Counted from the stretch's first letter, positions 16,140 through 24,299 are shown. The stretch: 42,996 bases of DNA from Frankia sp. AgB1.9 (GCF_016786355.1 NZ_JADWYX010000080.1:1-42996), one strand, 5' to 3'. Notes: generated from the letters alone by a model not told the origin. Numbers and translations are program-made.

Positions 16140-16180
16140 GGTACCAGGATGAGTAGGCCCTCGTTACCGGTACTGGCCAG
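16140..16180. promoter_or_regulatory. Candidate operator between the XRE regulator and the MFS pump
   Basis: In the 103-base divergent gap, CTCGGTACCAGG and CTCGTTACCGGTACTGG form an imperfect repeat about 20 bases apart. They contain the palindromes GGTACC (16140-16145) and TACCGGTA (16165-16172). Confidence 0.35.
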
Positions 16181-16197
16181 GCCGCAGGCTGGCAACC

Positions 16198-17748
16198 ATG
16201 ACACAAGCGATCGAGACGGCCGGGGAGCGCCCCGGCACTCCCCCGCCCGACCTTGACCATGCGGACGGCACGCCGGCGAGCGTCGCCGGCATCCCCACCC
16301 AACCCGGGGCGCCGGGGCGGCTTCCCGCCGAACCGGCGCCGGCCCCCGCCCCGGCGCACGGCGCCATGGGAACCGGCAGCGGCGGCCGGCTGGCGCTGGC
16401 CCTGCTGCTGCTCGGCCAGTTCATGGCCATCCTCGACGTCAGCATCGTCAACGTGGCCCTGCCTACGCTGCGCACCGACCTGCACACGTCCGACTCCGGC
16501 CTGCAGCTCGTCGTGGCCGGCTACATCCTGTCCTACGCTGTGCTGCTGATCACGGGGGCGCGGCTCGGTGGGATCCTGGGCCACCGGCGGACGTTCCTCA
16601 CCGGCCTGGCCGTGTTCACCGTGGCGTCGCTGGCCTGTGGCCTCGCGCCTGGGTCCGGCTCGCTGATCGCGTTCCGGTTCGTCCAGGGCGCGGGCGCGGC
16701 GCTGATGACCCCGCAGGTGATGAGCCTGATCCAGCGGACCTTCACGGGCGCGGCGCGGGCCAGGGCGCTCGGCCTGTTCACGGCCGTGGTCGCCGGTGGC
16801 GTCGTCGTCGGGCAGGCGGCCGGCGGGCTGCTGGTCAGCGCCGACATCGCCGGCACCGGCTGGCGGCCGGTGTTCCTGCTGAACGTGCCGATCGGGGTCG
16901 CGCTGCTCATCGCCGGGCCCCGGTCCCTGCCGAGGGACCACGGCGAGCGCGGCGAGGGGCTGGACATTCCGGGCCTGCTGGTCATGAGCCCCGCGGTGCT
17001 GCTGGTCGTGCTGCCGCTGATCCTCGGCCACGACGAGGGCTGGCCGGCGTGGTGCATCATCTCGATCATCGCCGGTGTGGCGCTGTTCGGCCTCTTCATC
17101 GCCGTCGAGCGCCGGATCGCCGCCCAGGGCCGGCGCCCGCTGATCTCCGGGCAGGTGCTTCGCGTGCCCGGCCTGCTGCCCGCGGTCGGCGTGCTCCTGC
17201 TCGCTCCGGCGACCTGGGGCGCGTTCCTGTTCACCACCACGCTGCACCTGCAGGGTGATCTGCGGATGACGCCGCTGCGTTCGGGGCTCGCGTTCGTCCC
17301 GTGCATCGCGGCGTTCGCGCTGGTCAGCCTGACCTGGCAGCGGCTGCCGGCCGCCTGGCACCGGTGGCTCGTTCCCGCCGGGTTCACGCTGGCGGCCGTG
17401 TCCTACCTGGGCATCGGGCCGCTCGCCGGCGGCGGGGCCCGCTACGAGGTGATCACCGGGCTGATCGGGCTCGGCCTGGGCGTCATGCCGATCATCATGA
17501 CGGTCGCGCTGGAGCACGTCCCGTTCGAGGTCGCGCCGGACGCCAGCGGCCTGCTGCTGACCGTGATGCAGCTCGGCCAGGTCATCGGCGTCGCGACGAT
17601 CGGCACCGTGTTCCTGACGGTCACCGCCGACAGCCACTCGACCCGGCACGCCGAGTACGCCACCGGCTGGGCGCTGGCCGCCGCGACCGCGCTGGCCGCG
17701 GTCACCGCGGTGGTCCTGGCTCGCCGGCGGGTGGCGATCACCGAGTAG
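16198..17748 (+). CDS. MFS drug efflux transporter, DHA2 (14-TMS) family
   Basis: 516 residues starting at ATG 16198. A Pro/Ala-rich cytoplasmic N-terminus of about 60 residues precedes the first membrane helix. Family motifs: ALLLLGQFMAILDVSIVNVALP (helix 1, motif D1), GARLGGILGHRRTFLTGLAVF (motif A) and FRFVQGAGAALMTPQVMSLI (motif B). About 14 hydrophobic segments follow, ending ATALAAVTAVVLARRR. Such pumps export hydrophobic drugs or secondary metabolites using the proton gradient. It is probably regulated by the divergent XRE/MmyB protein. Confidence 0.93.
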   Translation: MTQAIETAGERPGTPPPDLDHADGTPASVAGIPTQPGAPGRLPAEPAPAPAPAHGAMGTGSGGRLALALLLLGQFMAILDVSIVNVALPTLRTDLHTSDSGLQLVVAGYILSYAVLLITGARLGGILGHRRTFLTGLAVFTVASLACGLAPGSGSLIAFRFVQGAGAALMTPQVMSLIQRTFTGAARARALGLFTAVVAGGVVVGQAAGGLLVSADIAGTGWRPVFLLNVPIGVALLIAGPRSLPRDHGERGEGLDIPGLLVMSPAVLLVVLPLILGHDEGWPAWCIISIIAGVALFGLFIAVERRIAAQGRRPLISGQVLRVPGLLPAVGVLLLAPATWGAFLFTTTLHLQGDLRMTPLRSGLAFVPCIAAFALVSLTWQRLPAAWHRWLVPAGFTLAAVSYLGIGPLAGGGARYEVITGLIGLGLGVMPIIMTVALEHVPFEVAPDASGLLLTVMQLGQVIGVATIGTVFLTVTADSHSTRHAEYATGWALAAATALAAVTAVVLARRRVAITE

Positions 17749-17832
17749 ACCAGGGGCCTACGGCTGGCATTCCCGTCCGCGCCGATCACGGTCGTCCGGC
17801 CCAAGCGGCCCGCCGTCGCCCGCCCCACGCGT

Positions 17833-17904
17833 TGGCCGCCCCTTCCGCGCCGTCGCCAGTGCGCCGCCATCCTGGCGCCCGGCGACCAGCGGAAGGGGCG
17901 GCCA
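17833..17904 (+). terminator. Long hairpin after the MFS gene
   Basis: A 16-bp perfect outer stem, TGGCCGCCCCTTCCGC (17833-17848) with 17889-17904, has further pairing (GTCGCC with GGCGAC) inside. It starts 85 bases after the MFS stop and probably terminates it. Confidence 0.65.
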
Positions 17905-17974
17905 TGCGCTACGACTCCCCGCAGCCCGTTCCGGCGCCCGCGCCGGCCGCAGCCTGGCACCACCTTCAGGCTGT

Positions 17975-18047
17975 GATCGCCGTTTGGGCCCTCGGGCGGT
18001 TGCAAAAACGCCCTGATCACGACCATGTGAGGGCCGAAACAGCGATC
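17975..18047. repeat. REP-like palindromic element, copy A
   Basis: GATCGCCGTTTGGGCCCTC (17975-17993) is repeated in inverted form at 18029-18047 with two mismatches. Between the arms is a small hairpin, GGGCG-N10-CGCCC (17994-18013). The same arm occurs twice near the right edge of the window. Confidence 0.8.
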
Positions 18048-18058
18048 TTCACGCGCCG

Positions 18059-18087
18059 GGCACGCCGACGGAGGCCGCCGTCGTGCC
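18059..18087 (-). terminator. Hairpin after nagB
   Basis: CGACGG (18066-18071) pairs with CCGTCG (18078-18083), and GGCA (18059-18062) with TGCC (18084-18087), leaving a 3-base bulge. It lies 11 bases past the nagB stop and probably ends the amino-sugar operon. Confidence 0.4.
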
Positions 18088-18098
18088 GCTCCGGGGAG

Positions 18099-18884
18099 TT
18101 AGAGCCCCTGCCAGGTCGGCTTGCCGGCGTAGACCTCGCGGTAGTACGAGGCTCGGGCCAGGCCCGCGGCGGCGGCCTCGTCGAGGAGGACCGTGGCGTG
18201 CCGGTGTAGTTGCAGTACCGAGGCCGGGCAGGACGCCGAGACCGGGCCCTCCACGGCGGCCGCCACCGCCTCGGCCTTGCCTGCGCCGGTCGCGATCAGC
18301 AGGAGGTGCCGGGCCCGCAGGATGGTGCCCAGCCCCTGGGTCAGTACGTGGTTCGGCACCTTCTCCAGCGAGCCGAAGAAGCGCGCGTTGTCGGCCCGGG
18401 TCTGGGCGGTAAGTGTCTTCAGCCGGGTGAGGCTCGCCAGCGAGGAGCCGGGCTCGTTGAACGCGAGGTGGCCGTCCGACCCGATCCCGAGCAGCTGGAC
18501 GTCGACGCCGCCGGCCCCGACGATCAGTGCCTCGTACCGCTCCCCCGCCGTGGCCAGCCGGTCCTCGTCCGGGTCGGGGCCGTGCACACGACTCGGGTCG
18601 AGGCCGAGGCCGTCGGTCAGCTCGCGCGCGATGGTGACCAGGTAGCTCTGCTCGTGGCCGGGCGGCAGGCCGACGTACTCGTCGAGGTTGAAGCAGCGCA
18701 CCTGGTCGTACGACGGGCCCGCGCCGGCCCGGTGGCGGCGGATCAGCTCCTGGTACGTCGGCAGCGGGGTCGAGCCGGTGGCCAGCCCGAGCACCGCGGC
18801 CGGCGTACGGCGGACCTGCGCCTCGAGGACGTCGGCCGCGAGCGCCGCGACCTGCTCGGCCGTGGTGAGGGGCACGACTTCCAT
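18099..18884 (-). CDS. nagB: Glucosamine-6-phosphate deaminase
   Basis: 261 residues; ATG at 18884 overlaps the nagA stop by one base (TGATG). It converts glucosamine-6-phosphate to fructose-6-phosphate and ammonia. Visible signatures: AVLGLATGSTPLPTYQELI (phosphate loop), VRCFNLDEYVGLP with the catalytic Asp, QLLGIGSDGHLAFNEPGSS with the catalytic Asp-His-Glu region, and NHVLTQGLGTILRARHLLLIATG. The length fits the family (about 240-270). An upstream extension of the frame overlaps nagA and is rejected. It is the last gene of the operon. Confidence 0.95.
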   Translation of the reverse strand: MEVVPLTTAEQVAALAADVLEAQVRRTPAAVLGLATGSTPLPTYQELIRRHRAGAGPSYDQVRCFNLDEYVGLPPGHEQSYLVTIARELTDGLGLDPSRVHGPDPDEDRLATAGERYEALIVGAGGVDVQLLGIGSDGHLAFNEPGSSLASLTRLKTLTAQTRADNARFFGSLEKVPNHVLTQGLGTILRARHLLLIATGAGKAEAVAAAVEGPVSASCPASVLQLHRHATVLLDEAAAAGLARASYYREVYAGKPTWQGL

Positions 18885-20062
18885 CAGTACCCTCCGTTCC
18901 TGGCGTAGACGACGCGCCCGCCCACGATGGTGGCGACCACGTCGAGTGCCTGGTCGAGGACCGTCACGTCGCCACGCCCGCCGGGCCGCAGCGATCCGCG
19001 GACCGGGTCGCCGACGAGCGCGGCCGGTGTCGCGGTGGCGCTCCTGACGGCCTCGCCCAGCGCGCAGCCGGTCGTAGCGACGAGCGTGCGCAGGCACTGC
19101 GGCAGCGACGCGGCCGAGCCGGCCAGCGTCCCGGTCGACAGGCGCACGGTGCCGGCCGAGACGATCACGTCCTGGTCACCGAGCCTGGCCGGGCCGTCGG
19201 GCAGGCCGAGCGCGGCGGTGGTGTCGGAGACCGCGAGGAACCGGTCCGGCCCGAGCGCGCGCCAGGCCAGGCTCAGCGTGAGCGGGTCGAGGTGGTGGCC
19301 GTCCGCGATCACTCCGGCCACCAGCCGGGACCCGCCGAGCGCGACGCCGATGGGTCCGGGCTCGCGGGCCAGCAGCGGCGGCATGGCGTTGCCTAGATGG
19401 GTGACGAGCCTGGCCCCCGCGTCGACGGCGGCCTCGACCTGCGCCGCCGTCGCCTCGGTGTGACCGACCGACACCAGCACGCCGCGGGCGGCCAGGTCGC
19501 GGATCACGTCCAGTGCGCCGGGCAGTTCGGGGGCGAGGGTCGCCATGAGGACGCCTTCGTCCCGGGACCAGCCGTCGATCACGGCCGGCGACGGCGGCAC
19601 CAGCCAGCGCTCGGGATGCGCGCCCTTGCGCCCGGCGGCGATCATCGGCCCTTCGTAGTGGAGCCCGAGCGGGACGGCGCCCGCCCAGCCGGGGGACGGG
19701 CCCGCCTGGAACGCCGCCAGGGCCCGGACCCGGGCTTCCGGCGCCGAACTGATCACGGTCGGCGCGAACGCGGTCACCCCGAACCGGGCCAGCGCGGCCG
19801 CGACGTCCCAGAGCCGGTCCGGCTGGTCGGTCAGGTCGTGGCCACCGGCGCCGTTGACCTGCAGGTCGATGAGCCCGGGCAGCACGTAGCAGCCCGTGGC
19901 GTCGTAGGACGGCACGTCGCCGGGCGGCGGGTCGGGCACGACCCGGCCGCCCACGATCGTGACCTCGACCGGGCGGCCGGTGGCGGCGACGCCCCCGACG
20001 ACGCGAAGGTCACCGGTCACCGCTGCGTCCCGGTCATCCGCGTCCCGGTCATCCGGCGTCAT
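18884..20062 (-). CDS. nagA: N-acetylglucosamine-6-phosphate deacetylase
   Basis: 392 residues of the amidohydrolase superfamily. Motifs: LPGLIDLQVNGAGGHDL, GLHYEGPMIAAGRKGAHP (metal Glu), VSVGHTEATAAQ (His), VTHLGNAMPPL (His), IADGHHLDP and FLAVSDTTAALGLPDG (catalytic Asp). It removes the acetyl group from GlcNAc-6-phosphate before NagB acts. The N-terminus (MTPDDRDADDRDAAV) is encoded by a tandem repeat that continues into the intergenic region. The real start could therefore be a GTG slightly inside, at VTGDLRVVGG. Confidence 0.94.
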   Translation of the reverse strand: MTPDDRDADDRDAAVTGDLRVVGGVAATGRPVEVTIVGGRVVPDPPPGDVPSYDATGCYVLPGLIDLQVNGAGGHDLTDQPDRLWDVAAALARFGVTAFAPTVISSAPEARVRALAAFQAGPSPGWAGAVPLGLHYEGPMIAAGRKGAHPERWLVPPSPAVIDGWSRDEGVLMATLAPELPGALDVIRDLAARGVLVSVGHTEATAAQVEAAVDAGARLVTHLGNAMPPLLAREPGPIGVALGGSRLVAGVIADGHHLDPLTLSLAWRALGPDRFLAVSDTTAALGLPDGPARLGDQDVIVSAGTVRLSTGTLAGSAASLPQCLRTLVATTGCALGEAVRSATATPAALVGDPVRGSLRPGGRGDVTVLDQALDVVATIVGGRVVYARNGGY

Positions 20063-20140
20063 TGGTCACCGCCGCCGGCCCGGTCATCGGCGTCACCGGT
20101 CACTGCCGCCGTCCCGGTCATCCGGCGTCGCCGATCATGG
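20014..20140. repeat. Imperfect tandem repeat spanning the kinase-nagA junction
   Basis: CGGTCATCCG(G)CGTC-type units recur at about 20031, 20046, 20081 and 20115. The two central units are 34-35 bases long and share a GGTCACxGCCGCCG segment. The array covers the first codons of nagA, the 55-base gap and the last codons of the upstream ROK kinase. Confidence 0.7.
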
Positions 20141-21224
20141 CTGCGCCCAGGGCGCCGACCGGGACTCCCCGGGGCACCAGCGTGAGCCGGCTCGCCAGGT
20201 CCAGCGACGACAGGAACGGCGACGTCGCCGCCTGCGCGCGCAGCGCCCCGGCCACGGCGTCCAGCAGCGGAGCGCCGAGGTTCGCGACGCCGCCGCCGAG
20301 GATGATCGTGCGCGGGTCGACGGTCAGGCCGAGCATCCGGATCGCGTCGGCGACCCCGTCCGCGAAGCGGTCGCGGGCGGCGCCCGCCGCCGGGTCACCC
20401 GCCGCCGCGGCCGCGAACAGCGCCTCGGCGGGCGGCACGTCGCGGGACGGCCAGGCCGCCGACGCGGCGGAGCCGGAGGCGACCAGTTCCAGGCACCCCT
20501 TCTGCCCGCACGAGCAGAGCTCGCCGGCCGGGTCGACCGGCACGTGCCCGATCTCGCCGGCGGCGCCGTGCGCCCCGCGCCGCAGCACGCCGTCGAGCAC
20601 GAAGCCCGCCGCGAGCCCGGTGCCGAGGCTCACGTAGGCGAGGTCGTCGGCGCCGCTGAGCACGTGCGCGCCCCAGGTCGCGGCGTTGAGGTCGTTCTCC
20701 AGCGTCACCCTGGGCGGGCCAGCCCCGACGCGACCCTGGGCCGGGCCTGTCCCGACGCGACCCTGGGCCGGGCCTGTCCCGAAGTGGCCCTGGGCCGGGC
20801 TTGCCCCGAGGTGGCGCAGCGCGCCGGCCCGCGCGCCGATCCGCTCGGCCAGCGGGAACCAGTCGCCGCCGAGGCCGAGGTTCACCGCGTGCTTCACGGC
20901 ACCCCGGCGCCGGTCGACGATGCCCGGCACCCCGACGCCGACGTCCGGCGGCAGCGGGCCGTCGATCGCTTCGGCAAGCCGCTCGAGCACGGTTCCCGCC
21001 GAGGCCAGCACCCCGTCGGGCCCGGCGACCGTCTGCTCGCGCGCCTGAGCCAGCACGGTCCCGTCACCGGCCACGACCACCCCGAGGATCTTGGTCGCCC
21101 CGATGTCGAGCCCAACCCGAGCCCCACCCACGCTGGCATCTCGAGTTCGCTCCGTCGCTTCACTCGCTGCGCGGCCTTCCTCGTTCCTCGGAAGCCCACT
21201 CCGCGAGCTCACTCCTGCGCTCAC
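20118..21224 (-). CDS. ROK-family sugar kinase, likely N-acetylglucosamine kinase
   Basis: 368 residues with GTG start at 21224 overlapping the regulator stop (GTGA). The first 30 or so residues (SAGVSSRSGLPRNEEGRAAS...) are encoded by a repeat and are not part of the fold. The kinase proper starts at ARVGLDIGATKILGVV (ATP phosphate motif). It has GVGVPGIVDRR, TLENDLNAATWG with the sugar-binding/catalytic Asp, AGEIGHVPVDPAG, and the ROK zinc motif CSCGQKGCLE. There is no DNA-binding domain, so it is an enzyme, unlike its neighbour. Context makes GlcNAc (or glucosamine) the likely substrate. A 9-residue in-frame repeat sits before TLEND. Confidence 0.9.
   Translation of the reverse strand: MSAGVSSRSGLPRNEEGRAASEATERTRDASVGGARVGLDIGATKILGVVVAGDGTVLAQAREQTVAGPDGVLASAGTVLERLAEAIDGPLPPDVGVGVPGIVDRRRGAVKHAVNLGLGGDWFPLAERIGARAGALRHLGASPAQGHFGTGPAQGRVGTGPAQGRVGAGPPRVTLENDLNAATWGAHVLSGADDLAYVSLGTGLAAGFVLDGVLRRGAHGAAGEIGHVPVDPAGELCSCGQKGCLELVASGSAASAAWPSRDVPPAEALFAAAAAGDPAAGAARDRFADGVADAIRMLGLTVDPRTIILGGGVANLGAPLLDAVAGALRAQAATSPFLSSLDLASRLTLVPRGVPVGALGAAMIGDAG
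20708..20814. repeat. In-frame 27-bp tandem repeat in the ROK kinase gene
   Basis: Units at 20708-20733 (26 nt, diverged), 20734-20760, 20761-20787 and 20788-20814 share the core CCCTGGGCCGGGCCTGTCCC. They encode about three copies of a 9-residue GTGPAQGRV-type unit between the helix GARAGALRHLG and the conserved TLENDLNAA segment. Confidence 0.85.
21146..21224. repeat. Translated junction repeat, copy 1
   Basis: 79 bases, on the minus strand beginning GTGAGCGCAGGAGTGAGC, cover the regulator-kinase junction and encode the first roughly 26 residues of the ROK kinase. It shares blocks with 22390-22510 at the permease-regulator junction. Confidence 0.75.
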
Positions 21225-22510
21225 GCGACCCCCAGCTCGCCGGACAGGACCAGCACCGCGGCGCCGGCGAGGACGACGTCGTCGCCCAGCGTGGAGGTAC
21301 GTACCACGAAGTCGGCGGTGCTGACGGCCATCGTCCGTTCCCGGACGACGCGGTCGACGGCTTGCCGCAGCGGGCCGTCGAGCAGGTCAGGGGGGCCGGC
21401 GAGGACGAGCTCGTGCAGGTTGAGCAGGCCGATGACCGGCGCGAGGGCGTCGCCGAGCACCTCGCCGACCCGGGTCAGCCCGGCCTGGTCCTGCGCTCGG
21501 AGGCGGGGCACCGCGAGCACCGTCTCCAGGCAGCCGGCCCGCCCGCAGGCGCAGGGCTTGCCCGCCGGGTCGACGATCACGTGGCCGATCTCGCCCGCGG
21601 CCCAGGCGTGGCCCTGGACGAGGACGCCGCCGATGACGAGGCCGGCGCCGACGCCGGTCGCGATGCGCAGCAGCATGAAGTCGCCGTCGCCCGCCTCCCC
21701 GAAGGTGTGCTCGCCGAGGACGGCGGTGTTCGCGTCGTTGGCCACGTAGACGGGGACGCCGAGCTCGCGGTGCAGCGTGCCCGCGAGGTCGACGTCGCGC
21801 CAGCCGAGGTTGGGCGCGTCCAGCACGACACCGCGGGCGTCGACGACGCCGGGGCTGCCGACGCCGACGCCGAGCAGCGGCCGGTCCGTGGCCGCCCGCA
21901 GCTCCTCGGCCAGGCGCACCGCGAGCCGGACCGCCTCGGCGCCGGACCGGCCCTCGCGGGGCAGCTCGACCCGCGCCTTGACCACGCCGAACAGGTCCTG
22001 GACCGCGCCGATCATCCGGTCGTCGGGCGACAGGTCGAGCGCCACGATGTGCGCCGCGTCGGCGACGATGCCGACGAGCGTCGGCGGCTTGCCGATCCTG
22101 GTCTCGGCCGGCGAGCCCAGCTCGGCGACGAGACCGTCCTCGATCAGGCCGCCCACCAGGTCGGAGACGGTCACCCGGGTCAGGCCGGTGGCCCTGGCCA
22201 GGTCGGCGCGGCTGTTCGAGCCCTCGCTGAACAACTGCTGCAGGATCAGCGCGCGATGGTGGCGCCGGGCGTCCTGGCCGAGCAGCTTGCCCGTCGGCCG
22301 CAGCGAACGCCGACGTGGCCCACCGGACCTCGCCGCCGCCTTCGCCTCACGAGGCGACGGGATACCGCCTGCGCTCACTGTGCTTCGGGTTCGCTCCGTC
22401 GCCGCACTCATCGCTCCCCCGCTCGTCGCATCCGCGCCGAACGGGGACCCCTGCTCGCGGCCGTCCTCGTCCCTCGGACGCCCACTCCGCTCGCTTGCTC
22501 CTGCGCTCAC
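21221..22510 (-). CDS. ROK-family transcriptional regulator (NagC/XylR-like)
   Basis: About 429 residues from the GTG at 22510, which overlaps the permease stop as GTGA; an in-frame ATG at 22411 would give a shorter form. After a low-complexity start, a winged helix-turn-helix is seen (ALILQQLFSEGSNSRADLARATGLTRVTVSDLVGGLIEDGLV), then the ROK domain with GVGVGSPGVVDARG, VYVANDANTAVLGEH, AGEIGHVIVDPAG and the zinc motif CACGRAGCLE. Proteins of this kind repress sugar operons until a sugar or sugar phosphate binds. It probably controls this amino-sugar locus. The DNA-binding domain separates it from the catalytic ROK kinase immediately downstream. Confidence 0.92.
   Translation of the reverse strand: MSAGASERSGRPRDEDGREQGSPFGADATSGGAMSAATERTRSTVSAGGIPSPREAKAAARSGGPRRRSLRPTGKLLGQDARRHHRALILQQLFSEGSNSRADLARATGLTRVTVSDLVGGLIEDGLVAELGSPAETRIGKPPTLVGIVADAAHIVALDLSPDDRMIGAVQDLFGVVKARVELPREGRSGAEAVRLAVRLAEELRAATDRPLLGVGVGSPGVVDARGVVLDAPNLGWRDVDLAGTLHRELGVPVYVANDANTAVLGEHTFGEAGDGDFMLLRIATGVGAGLVIGGVLVQGHAWAAGEIGHVIVDPAGKPCACGRAGCLETVLAVPRLRAQDQAGLTRVGEVLGDALAPVIGLLNLHELVLAGPPDLLDGPLRQAVDRVVRERTMAVSTADFVVRTSTLGDDVVLAGAAVLVLSGELGVA
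22390..22510. repeat. Translated junction repeat, copy 2
   Basis: On the minus strand it starts GTGAGCGCAGGAGCAAGCGAGCGG within the first codons of the ROK regulator. It ends with the same CGACGGAGCGAA block as copy 1, with about 40 extra bases in the middle. Confidence 0.7.
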
Positions 22511-23334
22511 TTGACCGCTCCGGCTGTCAGGCCCGTGACGACGCGGCGCTCGATGATCGCGAACAGGACGATCACCGGCACCGTCGCGACCAGCCCGCCC
22601 GCGAACAGGTGCCCCCAGTCGGTGGCGTACTCCCCGACGTAGCCGTCGATCGCGACGGTCAGCGGCCGGTTTCCGGCCGGCGAGCCCAGGCTCAGCGTGA
22701 GCGCGACCAGGAACTCGTTCCACGCGGTGATGAAGGTGAAGATGAGCGCGGTGACGATGCCCGGCGCGGCCAGCGGCAGGGTGATCCGGAAAAGCGCCCC
22801 CAGCTTGCCGAGACCGTCGACCTGCGCGGCCTCCTCCAGCTCCACCGGAATGGAAGAGAAGAACGCGTTGAGAATCCAGACCGCGAAGGCTAGGTTGAAG
22901 CCGGCGTTCACGATGATCAGGGAGACCGTCGCCGACGGCAGGTTGAAGTTGGTGAACTCGCGCTGCAACCCGACCAGCATCGCGGCCGGTTGGAACATCT
23001 GGGTGGCCAGGACGAGCAGCAGGAACGCCGTCCGCCCGCGGAACCGGTGCCGCGCGGTGTAGTACGCGGCCGGCACGGCGACCAGCAGCGCCAGCAGCGT
23101 GGCCCCGCCGGCGACCTCCAGGCTGACGCCGATGTTGCCGCCGAGCCCACCGGCGGACCACAGCGAGGTGAAGTTCGAGAAGGTGAAGTGGCTCGGGAAG
23201 TAGTTCTTCTCGCCCAGCTCGCTCTTCGGCCGGCCGGCCGTAATGATCATTTCGACGTACGGCAGCAGGAAGACGATCGCGACCAGGTACGCCCCGGTGG
23301 CGAGGACGGCGGTGCGCGCGCGGGAGGTCCTCAC
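22507..23334 (-). CDS. Carbohydrate ABC transporter permease (MalG type)
   Basis: 275 residues; GTG at 23334 overlaps the upstream permease stop (GTGA). Six membrane segments are visible, starting TAVLATGAYLVAIVFLLPYVEMI. The EAA motif that docks the ATPase reads ELEEAAQVDGLGKLGALFRITLPLAAPG. The C-terminal helix is ATVPVIVLFAIIERRVVTGL. An upstream extension of the same frame overlaps the other permease and is a shadow. It forms the transmembrane channel with the MalF-type partner for import of an amino sugar or its oligomer. Confidence 0.93.
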   Translation of the reverse strand: MRTSRARTAVLATGAYLVAIVFLLPYVEMIITAGRPKSELGEKNYFPSHFTFSNFTSLWSAGGLGGNIGVSLEVAGGATLLALLVAVPAAYYTARHRFRGRTAFLLLVLATQMFQPAAMLVGLQREFTNFNLPSATVSLIIVNAGFNLAFAVWILNAFFSSIPVELEEAAQVDGLGKLGALFRITLPLAAPGIVTALIFTFITAWNEFLVALTLSLGSPAGNRPLTVAIDGYVGEYATDWGHLFAGGLVATVPVIVLFAIIERRVVTGLTAGAVK

Positions 23335-24299
23335 CGGTCCACCTGCTCCTTCCAACGGGTCGTCGACAGGTAGATCACGACGATGAGGATCACGAGGCCG
23401 AAGTTGATGACCGACATCGCGGCGGACTCGCCGACGTTTCCCTGCTTGAGGTCGACCATGTAGATGGTCGAGGTGCTCGTCTGGTAGCCCGGCCCGCCCC
23501 GCGTCATCTCCCAGATGATCGGGAACGAGTTGAACACGTTGATGACGTTGATGAGCGTCGCGACAATGATCGCCGGCCGCAGCAGCGGCAGGGTGATGTG
23601 CAGGTACGAGCTCAGGCCGGTCGACCCGTCGATCGAGGCCGCCTCGTACACGTCGTCGGGAATGCCCTGCAGCCCGGACAGGATCGCGTAGGTGGTGAAC
23701 GGCAGCGACACGAAGACGGCCACGGCCATCATCCAGACCAGGGCGTGGCTCGGTTCGCCGAGCCAGTAGGCCTGGTGCGAGCCGAGCTTCTTCACGACGC
23801 CGATCTGGTGCAGGAACAGGTTGATGACGCCGTTGTTCGGGTCGAGCGCCCACCGGAAGATCAGCGCGGTCATCATCACCGACGCGGCCCACGGGACGAT
23901 CAGCGCCCACCGCGCGACGCGACGCCCGGGAAAGCGCTGGTGGAAGAGCTGCGCCAGGCCGAGCGCGAGCAGCATGGTCACGACCACGACGGCGACGACC
24001 CACAAAACCGTGCGCACCAGCACCGAGACGAAGTCCGGCTCGCGGAACAGATGCCGGTAGTTGTGGGTGCCGTTGTACCCGGCGACGAAGCCCTCGCCGC
24101 CGATGTGCTGGAACGACGACTGCACCATGACCACGACGGGCCACACCACGACGACGCCGATGAGCACGAGCGCCGGGCCGAGCCACGCCAGCGGCGTCAG
24201 ACGGGCCAGCGCGGCACGTGGCCACGGCCGGCGCGAACCCACGGCTGGTGTGAGGCGACCCTGGGCCACGTCCGGCGTCAGGGGACTCAGGGTGGCCAT
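23331..24299 (-). CDS. Carbohydrate ABC transporter permease (MalF type)
   Basis: 322 residues. After a basic cytoplasmic start, the first membrane helix is WLGPALVLIGVVVVWPVVVM. Six or so helices follow. The EAA loop reads VYEAASIDGSTGLSSYLHITLPLLRP. Typical family segments include IVPWAASVMMTALIFRWALD and TSTSTIYMVDLKQGN. It lies 173 bases after the binding-protein gene, with a long-looped hairpin between them, so it may be translated at a lower level than the binding protein. Confidence 0.93.
   Translation of the reverse strand: MATLSPLTPDVAQGRLTPAVGSRRPWPRAALARLTPLAWLGPALVLIGVVVVWPVVVMVQSSFQHIGGEGFVAGYNGTHNYRHLFREPDFVSVLVRTVLWVVAVVVVTMLLALGLAQLFHQRFPGRRVARWALIVPWAASVMMTALIFRWALDPNNGVINLFLHQIGVVKKLGSHQAYWLGEPSHALVWMMAVAVFVSLPFTTYAILSGLQGIPDDVYEAASIDGSTGLSSYLHITLPLLRPAIIVATLINVINVFNSFPIIWEMTRGGPGYQTSTSTIYMVDLKQGNVGESAAMSVINFGLVILIVVIYLSTTRWKEQVDR

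Noticed and set aside
17904..18209. Possible small plus-strand gene beginning MRYDSPQPVPAP
   Set aside because: It starts within the terminator hairpin, runs through the REP-like palindrome and overlaps nagB antisense.
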